Positions 7,626 to 13,376 of a stretch of 13,376 nt of DNA are shown here, piece by piece; positions within the stretch are counted from its first letter, which is position 1; every line of letters starts with the position of its first letter. The translations under genes and the position numbers were made by a program. The DNA lies in contig CAYXUT010000073.1 in NCBI GenBank assembly GCA_964468005.1, positions 1 to 13,376 of the forward strand. The letters run 5' to 3'. The notes beneath the pieces were generated by a model. It saw nothing but the letters and a program-made list of their open reading frames with translations. It made no database searches and had not been told where the DNA came from. The stretch comes from TMED8 sp964468005 (GTDB lineage: Bacteria; Pseudomonadota; Alphaproteobacteria; Rhodospirillales; Casp-alpha2).

Positions 7626-8330
7626 ATGTCTGAGGAGATGGCGGACCTCAAAAACCGACTCGAAGAAGCCTTCAAGGTAGCGACCAAACTCTACCAGGAG
7701 CGCGGGTTCCAGCGCCGCATCGGGTTCGGCCGGCGGCCGGCGCTTGTCAACGTGGACCTTGCCAACGCATGGACGCGGCCGGGCAATCCATTCACTTGCG
7801 AGGATATTGACGATCGGATCATTCCCGGCGTTCAGAAGCTTCTTGAAGCCTGCCGGGCGAACGGTCATCTGGTGGTTCATGTAACGACCTGTTACCAGAA
7901 CACCGATCGTGAAGACCCGCATACGGACATGGGGCTGTGGCACCACAAGATTCCGGTCGAGGCCGTCGATCAACGCGATACAAACCTTTGGGCCATCGAT
8001 TCGCGCATCTCGCCCATTGATGGGGAACACGTGCTGATAAAAAAACGGGCCAGCGCCTTTCACGGTACGTATCTGGCCGGTTACCTGCGTACGGCGGCCA
8101 TCGATACTATCCTGGTGACGGGCGTGACGGCGACCGCCTGCGTCCGCGAGACCATTTGCGACGGCCTAGCTGAAGGTTTCCGGCCCATCGCGGTCAGAGA
8201 ATGCATCGGCGACCGAATTCCCGGCGCGATCGATTGGAACCTGTTCGATATCGATGCAAAGTTCGGCGACGTGGAACCCCTGGAGAGCTGCGTCGAATAT
8301 CTAAACACGGTGAACATGCGCAACGACTAG
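7626..8330 (+). CDS. Isochorismatase-superfamily cysteine hydrolase (first of two)
   Basis: This 234-residue cytoplasmic hydrolase has the isochorismatase/nicotinamidase fold, with a thioester mechanism. The catalytic triad is complete: Asp44 in LVNVDLANAW, Lys139 in LIKKRASAFHGT and Cys172 in VTGVTATACVRET. The 33-residue Lys-to-Cys spacing equals that of N-carbamoylsarcosine amidohydrolase. An N-terminal extension of about 35 residues rich in Lys/Glu, probably helical, precedes the core and is absent from the second hydrolase. ATG 7626 follows an AAGGAAGG ribosome site and starts 14 bases after livF, so it is cotranscribed with the transporter. The family cleaves N-carbamoyl groups, amides (nicotinamide, maleamate, ureidoacrylate) or isochorismate. 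Location after an amide/amino-acid-type importer supports an amidohydrolase, whose substrate is undetermined. Confidence 0.9.
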   Translation: MSEEMADLKNRLEEAFKVATKLYQERGFQRRIGFGRRPALVNVDLANAWTRPGNPFTCEDIDDRIIPGVQKLLEACRANGHLVVHVTTCYQNTDREDPHTDMGLWHHKIPVEAVDQRDTNLWAIDSRISPIDGEHVLIKKRASAFHGTYLAGYLRTAAIDTILVTGVTATACVRETICDGLAEGFRPIAVRECIGDRIPGAIDWNLFDIDAKFGDVEPLESCVEYLNTVNMRND

Positions 8331-8401
8331 GCGGTATATCCACCCTACTGTTCATTGGGATTGCTATCGCGCGATCCCGCAACCCGCGGAAAGCCGGCGC
8401 C

Positions 8402-9040
8402 ATGACAGAAGAGAGAGCAGAGCAGTATGCGACCTACGGCCAACACGGGGTCGGGGTCGGCGAAAAACCTGCTATCCTGGTTGTCGATTTCCAGCGGGGC
8501 TTCACGGAACCTGAATTCGACATGGGTGGTGCGCCGCTCATTGAGCGCGCGGTCGGCAACACGGTCCGGCTCCTGGAGACGGCCCGAACGGCCGGTGTGC
8601 CAGTAGTTAAGTGCGTTATGGGATACGGCGATAGACGGGAACAGCCGCATTGGAAGGTCGGCGCCTGCCACGATTTGATTCTGGGCCGACCGGAGTGCGA
8701 GATCGACCCGCGGGTGCATGATCCCGATTATGACATGACCATCGTCAAGAATGGGCCATCGATTTTTTTCCAAACCCCGGTCATTACGTTTCTGGTACGC
8801 GAACGTATCGACACGGTTATCGTCACGGGTTGCGTCACGTCAGGATGCGTTCGCGCATCCGTGGTCGACAGCTTCCAGTATGGTTTCCGGACACTGGTGC
8901 CGGAAGATTGTGTCGGCGACCACGATGTGGAGCCCCATCAGGCCAACTTGCGCGATGTGGAACGGCGCTACGCCGACATCACAGATGCAGAGCAAACAAT
9001 TAAACGGATCGAGGCCTGGCGGGGATCGAACGTCCGGTAA
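8402..9040 (+). CDS. Isochorismatase-superfamily cysteine hydrolase, N-carbamoylsarcosine amidohydrolase-like (second of two)
   Basis: This 212-residue protein belongs to the same superfamily as the gene before it. The triad is Asp29 in ILVVDFQRGF, Lys116 in TIVKNGPSIFFQT and Cys149 in VTGCVTSGCVRAS. The block TGCVTSGCVRASVVDSFQYG, followed by FRTLVPEDCVGDHDVEPHQA, is very close to the pattern of N-carbamoylsarcosine amidohydrolases and related N-carbamoyl hydrolases. I chose ATG 8402 because the domain begins soon after it and a GGAAAG site precedes it. The longer in-frame reading from 8201 lies inside the first hydrolase. The 71-base gap to that gene contains a small inverted repeat (GGGAT 8357-8361 with ATCCC 8374-8378 around the palindrome TCGCGCGA). 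It is the last gene of the operon. The two hydrolases differ around the triad, which suggests two successive substrates and not a simple duplicate. Confidence 0.9.
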   Translation: MTEERAEQYATYGQHGVGVGEKPAILVVDFQRGFTEPEFDMGGAPLIERAVGNTVRLLETARTAGVPVVKCVMGYGDRREQPHWKVGACHDLILGRPECEIDPRVHDPDYDMTIVKNGPSIFFQTPVITFLVRERIDTVIVTGCVTSGCVRASVVDSFQYGFRTLVPEDCVGDHDVEPHQANLRDVERRYADITDAEQTIKRIEAWRGSNVR

Positions 9041-9514
9041 TTGAAAATCACCGAAGATATACATCTGTGGAAACAAGCGGCGACGCATGAATCCGGGGTC
9101 AGCGAACAGTCCGCCATGGGTCACAAGCTGATATTTTTGAGCTTCAATCTTTATCGCAGCTTTGGTGCACAAAACAGACTTTCAAAAGTCTGGTAGTGAT
9201 TTCTTGTAACTTCGACACAGACCCCAGGCTTTTGAACCACAAAAATCTCACAAAAAGTTATAACACACTTCGTTTTCTGCGCTTAAAAGTCACAAGAAGG
9301 GTATGCCCATCGCAGGTAAATTTGGTCGACCCAATTCAAGTGGTTCAGTGCGAATGTTAGTGCATGACCGGCCTTTGATCTATCGGGACGACGGTCTCGG
9401 GGGCTGGCGTAGGTTTGATCTGAGTATCTTATCGTCCATGCGTGTAAGTATAACGTACGCCGCCTGACGCTTAAACGCTCAGAAAAACATTTACTTATAA
9501 TGGTTTATATGGGC
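9041..9514. other. Non-coding stretch between the catabolic operon and tRNA-Gln
   Basis: These 474 bases hold no convincing gene: short frames on both strands have no recognisable motif, and stops are frequent. The left part is AT-rich with runs of A and T. A perfect 8-base-pair hairpin sits at 9175-9192 and is listed separately. No copy of the tRNA 3' end is seen, so there is no sign of an integrated element. The two convergent transcription units presumably end here. Confidence 0.6.
9171..9192 (-). terminator. Hairpin in the convergent region, weak candidate terminator
   Basis: CAGACTTT (9175-9182) pairs perfectly with AAAGTCTG (9185-9192) around a two-base centre. Read on the minus strand the stem is followed by TTTTG, so it could end the leftward tRNA/ispE transcript. 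The stem is AT-rich and the U-run is only four, so strength is doubtful. In the plus direction no U-run follows. Confidence 0.35.
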
Positions 9515-9590
9515 TGGCTGGGGCGGGAGGATTCGAACCTCCGAATGCCGATACCAAAAACCGGTGCCTTAACCACTTGGCCACGCCCCA
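9515..9590 (-). tRNA. tRNA-Gln (anticodon UUG)
   Basis: The minus strand folds into a complete cloverleaf of 76 bases including an encoded CCA (complement of 9515-9517). The acceptor stem is TGGGGCG paired with CGCCCCA, with discriminator G. The anticodon arm is CCGGT-TTTTGGT-ATCGG, which places TTG at positions 34-36 and so reads CAA as glutamine. The T-arm is GGAGG-TTCGAAT-CCTCC. It lies 82 bases downstream of ispE on the same strand and may be processed from that transcript. A T5 run lies about 20 bases beyond the 3' end but has no clean stem. Confidence 0.95.
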
Positions 9591-9672
9591 TTCGCAAACC
9601 TTAACGGCAAGCGGGCGCAAGATAAGAGGAAATACCGAGTGTCGCAAGACCACTGAGGGGTGGAACCCGGCA

Positions 9673-10548
9673 TTAATCACAGCTCCCTTGCAGGATCGTC
9701 GACGCCACCCACCAACTGGTCCGTTTGGCTCTAAGCGCCGTCGCCGCCGCGCGGGCTTCTGCCTCGCTACCGAAGAGCCCGAAGCATGTCGCGCCACTGC
9801 CCGACATGCGCGCCAGCAGGCAGCCCTGCGTCGTCTCAAGTAACGAAAGAACATCGGCGATTGCCGGTGTCAGTGTGATGGCGACATCTGTCAGATCATT
9901 GCGACGGGTGGCAAGAACACCGGCCATGCCTTTAGCATCACCCGGCACATCATCAAGCCGTCCTACCCTGGAAAATTCACCGGACCGCGCTTTGAATACC
10001 TGGGGTGTCGAGATGCCAACGCCCGGATTTACTAGGACTGCGGGCAAGGCTGGCAAGCTGACTGCGAGCTCCAATTTCTCCCCGACCCCCGACATGTAGC
10101 TTGGGCGGCCACCTAAGCAGACCGGCACATCCGCACCAAGATCAAGGGCCAGGCTGGATAAATCATGGAGGCTGGGACGCACCTTCCAAAGCTGCGCTAG
10201 AGCCTTGATGGCAGCTGCCGCATCCGCTGATCCACCGCCGATGCCGGACGCTACCGGCAAGTTCTTCTCAAGCTCCAATGCCGCTGTTTTTTCGCCGCCG
10301 ATACGCGACGAAAGCGCGTTTGCTGCACGCATGACCAAATTATCCCGGCCACAATCCAATCCACTTGCATGTGGTCCGGTGATTTTGAGTGCGGTCCTCG
10401 CCGCCGGCCGGGCGCGCACCCAGTCACCGACATCGGCGAACACTACTAGGCTGTCAAGTTCGTGGTAACCATCTTCCTGGCGGCCCGTAACATGTAGATA
10501 GAGGTTGATTTTTGCCGGTGCGAATTGGGCGATGGCGTCGGCGCTCAT
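9673..10548 (-). CDS. ispE: 4-diphosphocytidyl-2-C-methyl-D-erythritol kinase
   Basis: IspE phosphorylates the 2-hydroxyl of CDP-methylerythritol with ATP in the MEP pathway to isopentenyl diphosphate. The 291-residue protein is of normal length and belongs to the GHMP kinases. Motif 1 is FAPAKINLYLHV with Lys13, followed by the IspE-specific RQEDGYHELDSLV. The glycine-rich ATP loop is LPVASGIGGGSADAAAA (about 97-113). The catalytic Asp140 lies in LGADVPVCLGGRPSYMSG. GHMP motif 3 is ARMSGSGATCFGLF near the C-terminus. ATG 10548 begins 9 bases after the TGA of the TPR gene, so both are probably translated from one mRNA. This organisation is common in alphaproteobacteria, as far as I know. Confidence 0.97.
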   Translation of the reverse strand: MSADAIAQFAPAKINLYLHVTGRQEDGYHELDSLVVFADVGDWVRARPAARTALKITGPHASGLDCGRDNLVMRAANALSSRIGGEKTAALELEKNLPVASGIGGGSADAAAAIKALAQLWKVRPSLHDLSSLALDLGADVPVCLGGRPSYMSGVGEKLELAVSLPALPAVLVNPGVGISTPQVFKARSGEFSRVGRLDDVPGDAKGMAGVLATRRNDLTDVAITLTPAIADVLSLLETTQGCLLARMSGSGATCFGLFGSEAEARAAATALRAKRTSWWVASTILQGSCD

Positions 10549-10557
10549 GGCCCTGGT

Positions 10558-12345
10558 TCAGATTTTCTTTGGCGCAGCGGGGGCATCGGTTCTCACTGGA
10601 TCGTTTTTCCGAGATACGGCCGGCTTCACGGTCTTGGCTGGCCCCAGCCCATTTTTTAGTTTTTTGCGAATCTTCGCGGCGACATCATCCTCGGGCTTGA
10701 GCGAGAGCGAGCGGTTCCATTGGAACTCGGCCTCAAGTTTTCGCCCGACCCTCCAGTAGGCGTCTCCGAGGTGGTCATTGATCACCGGGTCTTCCGGGCG
10801 GATTTGTATGGAACGCTCGAGTTCTGTGACTGCATCGTTATATTTACCGAGCCGGTAATATCCCCACCCCAGACTATCGATGATGTAGCCATCATTGGGG
10901 CGCAGTGCGACGGCGCGGCGAATCATGTCCTGGGCACGCTCCAAATGCACTCCCTGATCGATCCACGAGTAACCAACGTAATTGAGGACAAGGGCCTGTT
11001 CGGGATCGAACTTCAGCGCCCGCAGCAAGTCTTTTTCCGCATTAGGCCAGAGGCCAGCACGCTCAAACGCGATGCCGCGGGCATAGAGTAGCCGCCAATG
11101 GCGCTTTTCCAGGATGCCGACGCGTGCGATGGCCCCGGTGTAGGCGTCAATGGCTTCTTCCCAGCGCTTGTGGCGACGTAATAGATTGCCGAGTTGGGTC
11201 AGTGGTTGTGGGTCATGCTGGCGGCGGCTCGCCACGGCGCGACAAAGTGCGATCGCCTCATCGGTCTTTCCCATGGTATCGAAGTTATTGGCGCGGCTCA
11301 TGTCGGCTGAGGAATGGAAAGGAGAACCTTTCCCGATCTTGGCATAGATGGCATTCGATTCGGCATGCCGCCCATCGTCTTCCAGGATATCTGCGACCAG
11401 CAACATGGCGATCGGGAAGTCCGGCCGTAGATAGAGCGACAAGCGTGCGAGGATCAGGGCCGTTTCGTGGGCGCGTTGGCGGCGCAGTGAATTGCCGATC
11501 GAAAACAGTGCCTCGGCGGCGCCATCCTTGGCGCTACGCAAGAGTTTGAATGGCTTCTTACCAGCCCTCAAACGCGCATCGGCGACATCCAGCAGAGTTG
11601 TTTCCGGCATGTCGGCGCGCATCTTGCTGTAGGCTCTTCGCGCTCTGTCGGCTTGGCCTTTCCGTTCAAAATACTGGCCCATGTGTTGGACGATGCGGAA
11701 ACTTCCGGCAAGGTCCTTGTCGATTAGTTCCTGGTAGGCTTCTCCGGCACGTTCGTCATCCAAGAAATCGAGTAGCAAGGCCCGATGTGCATCGAAGAGC
11801 CCTTGGGTACCTTCGTTCCCGTCCAGTTTCTTAAGCGTCTCAAGCGCTTCTTCGGCCTTGCCCTTGCCGGCCAGGCTCCAGGTTTCCATCATCGGGCGTG
11901 TGAAGCTGTTGAGCCCGCGGGCTGCGCCATTCTTAAAATACGCGACAACGCTCTCATGATCGCCTTTGCGAAGCGCCTCCGCCGCCAGCGTCAAATTGGC
12001 GAGCGGTGCCTTCGGGTTTTTCTGTAATAATGCCCGGGCGAGCGGCAGTGCCTCTTTGATTCGGCCCTCGACAATCAAAAGGATAAAAATACGTTGGCGT
12101 AAGCCCGGCACTTCCGGCATGGCCTGCAAAGCGGTGCCGAGAAAGGAAACGGCGGCTTCTATGTCGCGCCGCGCCTGGGCATGCCTGCCGGCCAGATAAT
12201 TTCCGATTGGCGAACTGCCCACCTCCATTTTTTTGGTCCCGGGATCATCTTCGGTACTGATGGCGGATGCAGAATACGCCGGAACCACTAGCATGGCGGC
12301 AGTAAAAATCGATGCAAACGGTAAAACGAACTTTGACCAGATCAT
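10558..12345 (-). CDS. Secreted tetratricopeptide-repeat protein
   Basis: This 595-residue protein is of the large TPR type found upstream of ispE in alphaproteobacteria. An N-terminal signal peptide (FVLPFASIFTAAMLVVPAYSASA) predicts export. No lipobox cysteine is visible, so a periplasmic location is likely. TPR units run through most of the mature chain and are clearest toward the end: PLTQLGNLLRRHKRWEEAID, the ALVLNYVGYSWIDQG block, then YIIDSLGWGYYRLGKYNDAV and VINDHLGDAYWRVGRKLEAE. The latter part is the well-conserved portion of this family. The tail is basic and Pro/Ala-rich (KTVKPAVSRKND), probably disordered. TPR proteins scaffold complexes, and the specific partner is not known. 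ATG 12345 has no Shine-Dalgarno site; the leader instead carries ACCTCC just upstream. Confidence 0.9.
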   Translation of the reverse strand: MIWSKFVLPFASIFTAAMLVVPAYSASAISTEDDPGTKKMEVGSSPIGNYLAGRHAQARRDIEAAVSFLGTALQAMPEVPGLRQRIFILLIVEGRIKEALPLARALLQKNPKAPLANLTLAAEALRKGDHESVVAYFKNGAARGLNSFTRPMMETWSLAGKGKAEEALETLKKLDGNEGTQGLFDAHRALLLDFLDDERAGEAYQELIDKDLAGSFRIVQHMGQYFERKGQADRARRAYSKMRADMPETTLLDVADARLRAGKKPFKLLRSAKDGAAEALFSIGNSLRRQRAHETALILARLSLYLRPDFPIAMLLVADILEDDGRHAESNAIYAKIGKGSPFHSSADMSRANNFDTMGKTDEAIALCRAVASRRQHDPQPLTQLGNLLRRHKRWEEAIDAYTGAIARVGILEKRHWRLLYARGIAFERAGLWPNAEKDLLRALKFDPEQALVLNYVGYSWIDQGVHLERAQDMIRRAVALRPNDGYIIDSLGWGYYRLGKYNDAVTELERSIQIRPEDPVINDHLGDAYWRVGRKLEAEFQWNRSLSLKPEDDVAAKIRKKLKNGLGPAKTVKPAVSRKNDPVRTDAPAAPKKI

Positions 12346-12377
12346 GACGGAGGTAGTTTAACCGAGCAGGGTCGGCC

Positions 12378-12407
12378 ATTCTAACTGTTCTTTTTCAAGT
12401 TTGTTAA
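12378..12407 (-). promoter_or_regulatory. Candidate promoter for the TPR-ispE operon
   Basis: On the minus strand TTAACA (complement of 12402-12407) is followed after 18 bases by TAGAAT (complement of 12378-12383), close to the sigma-70 consensus. Transcription would begin about 26 bases before the TPR start codon. The surrounding run of A and T residues supports a promoter, but no experimental evidence exists. Confidence 0.4.
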
Positions 12408-12585
12408 AATTTTTAATGAGAATGTAAGCCGGTTCGGCTAGAGTGCCGGTCTGGATGAGAGGCGCTTCGATCCTAGTAAAGGCCGGGCCCACTCCAAATC
12501 CAATATGTTCAGTATTGCGGCCTGCAAATGATGACCGGCGGGCCTTGGGGGTTGTGCCGCGTTGCCGGATTGAAACAAGAAAATA

Positions 12586-12858
12586 GTGACGATGAAACTG
12601 CAAACTCTATCGAAACCACTGGCATCGGAAGCCAATGTTTTCGAGACGGTAGCGGCTGACGTCATCAAAATCGTTTCAAACGCCATGGCCAAAGCCGCAT
12701 TCGACGGCAACGCGAAGCTGACGGCGAAAAGCGGAACGGTCGACGTATTGATCGATAAACGCCAATTGCCTGATGTCCTGACGGCAGAAGCACAGATGCC
12801 GGCAACGCTGGCTTCAGAGGTCCTGGAAGCACTTGTCAGGATCGCGGCGGTTATTTAA
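12586..12858 (+). CDS. Small hypothetical protein, 90 residues
   Basis: I do not recognise this protein. It is read from GTG 12586 (ATG 12592 is two codons later) to TAA 12856-12858, opposite to its neighbours. The sequence is alanine- and valine-rich, with an amphipathic first half (ETVAADVIKIVSNAMAKAAF) and a second helix-like stretch (TLASEVLEALVRIAAV). It has no signal peptide, membrane segment or cysteine. Third codon positions are about 60% G or C, compatible with the genes around it. No clear ribosome site precedes it (only AAGAAAA). It may be a genuine small gene, a fragment of a larger decayed one, or chance. A small stem (CTGGGT 12869-12874 with ACCCAG 12881-12886) follows it without a T-run. 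Confidence 0.4.
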   Translation: MTMKLQTLSKPLASEANVFETVAADVIKIVSNAMAKAAFDGNAKLTAKSGTVDVLIDKRQLPDVLTAEAQMPATLASEVLEALVRIAAVI

Positions 12859-12877
12859 GCCATAAGGCCTGGGTCGA

Positions 12878-13314
12878 TTAACCCAGCCGGGCATCTAATA
12901 TGCGTTTGACACTGGCGAGCCCAGTGGTCGCCTATCGGCCCGTGCGCTTGATGATGTTCGGGTCTGGCGGCTTCGGGGTACTGGGGTTGATAACCGTTCT
13001 GACATAACGGGTTTTTCATCCGTTTCCTCGAAATCGTAGCGCACGCTGAGTGGTTCCAAAAACACCGTTTCCGTTTTACGAGCCCATAATCTTGGCCCAC
13101 CGCATTCGCGGATCTTCCAATTCAGCACGCTTTCAACCTTGGATGTGTGCTAGCGCTCACGGAAAACCGCGTCCTTGGTCAAGGGCCGGTCCGAGCCGTT
13201 AATTTGCTGTGATTCGGCAAGCTACTCGGGACAGCAATTGGGGTTGGAGATGCAATCGAAAACTGCTTCCATCGGCACGTCGACGACAATGTCGTAGACG
13301 TGCTCAAAGTTATG
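12878..13314 (-). pseudogene. Decayed SRPBCC (START-like) family gene
   Basis: Conceptual minus-strand translation recovers a near-complete SRPBCC-type protein of about 145 residues, normal for the family. It opens with FEHVYDIVVDVPMEAVFDCI and SNPNCCPE, the usual first strand and helix with the AVFD/P-E motif. A middle stretch reads VLNWKIRECGGP, then FLEPLSVRYDFEE. The tail is TRYVRTVINP, then ATTGLASVKRILDARLG and TAA at 12878-12880. The frame is broken by TAG at 13222-13224 (where the family usually has the Trp of PEW), TAG at 13150-13152, a one-base loss in the A5 run at 13012-13016, and TAG at 12932-12934. No start codon is evident at the 5' end. SRPBCC proteins bind lipids or hydrophobic ligands. 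It lies just downstream of the ETF-QO gene in the same orientation. Confidence 0.7.
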
Positions 13315-13343
13315 TGTTTCCCCCTGATTTTCTCCTAATTGCG

Positions 13344-13376
13344 TTACATGTTGGGATAATTTGGACCGCCGCCGCC
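13344..13376 (-). CDS. C-terminal tail of electron-transfer flavoprotein-ubiquinone oxidoreductase (partial)
   Basis: The last 33 bases read on the minus strand give GGGGPNYPNM and TAA. This is the distinctive end of ETF-QO, whose bacterial and mitochondrial members finish with EGGGGP.Y..M. ETF-QO is the membrane-associated FAD and 4Fe-4S enzyme that passes electrons from ETF (from fatty-acid and amino-acid oxidation) to ubiquinone. Only ten codons lie in the window, so the call rests on this tail and its position as the upstream neighbour of the SRPBCC remnant. The rest of the gene is beyond the right edge. Confidence 0.66.
   Translation of the reverse strand, partial: GGGGPNYPNM

Noticed and set aside
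9515..9590. Integration site at the tRNA-Gln 3' end
   Set aside because: No second copy of the tRNA 3' segment, integrase or phage gene is seen in the window.
12358..12603. 81-codon minus-strand frame just upstream of the TPR gene
   Set aside because: No recognisable motif and no ribosome site. It overlaps the probable TPR promoter and the orphan plus-strand ORF.
12878..13314. Amber stop-codon recoding (TAG read as an amino acid) in the SRPBCC remnant
   Set aside because: TAG terminates the LivH, LivM and first hydrolase genes in this window, and the remnant also has a one-base frameshift, so ordinary decay explains it better.

Overview
The window (13,376 bp, moderately GC-rich with an alphaproteobacterial look) appears to be a chromosomal segment of an alphaproteobacterium, possibly Rhodospirillales-like. 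The support is the ispE arrangement (TPR lipoprotein-like gene, then ispE, then tRNA-Gln), an ETF-QO C-terminus at the right edge, and the codon use. The exact lineage cannot be fixed from this sequence alone.

Left part (1-2658). Two minus-strand genes form a tight pair: an M20 (ArgE/DapE-type) metallohydrolase and an amidase-signature hydrolase. They overlap at TAATG, and the amidase runs off the left edge. Immediately upstream of the M20 start, pointing the other way, is a roughly 80-codon in-frame remnant of the C-terminus of a hydantoinase B / N-methylhydantoinase subunit, which looks like the stump of a deleted gene.

Central part (2659-9040, plus strand). After a leader of about 300 bp with short inverted and direct repeats comes a complete branched-chain-amino-acid-type ABC importer: binding protein, LivH-like permease, LivM-like permease, LivG-like ATPase and LivF-like ATPase. 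Two isochorismatase-superfamily cysteine hydrolases follow, the second resembling N-carbamoylsarcosine amidohydrolase. I infer a catabolic locus for an amide, ureide or cyclic-amide compound: import by the ABC system and C-N bond cleavage by the hydrolases, with the amidase and M20 enzyme acting on related substrates. The hydantoinase remnant suggests that the ancestral locus also contained a ring-opening step.

Right part (9041-13376, minus strand). A 474-bp non-coding stretch separates the catabolic locus from tRNA-Gln(UUG), ispE and a large secreted TPR protein. Beyond these are an orphan 90-codon plus-strand ORF, a decayed SRPBCC-family gene (three in-frame TAG stops and one frameshift, not visible as a single open frame), and the last ten codons of electron-transfer flavoprotein-ubiquinone oxidoreductase at the edge.

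I found no CRISPR array, insertion sequence or phage gene. The most unusual content is the pair of gene remnants and the co-located set of four different C-N hydrolases around one importer.
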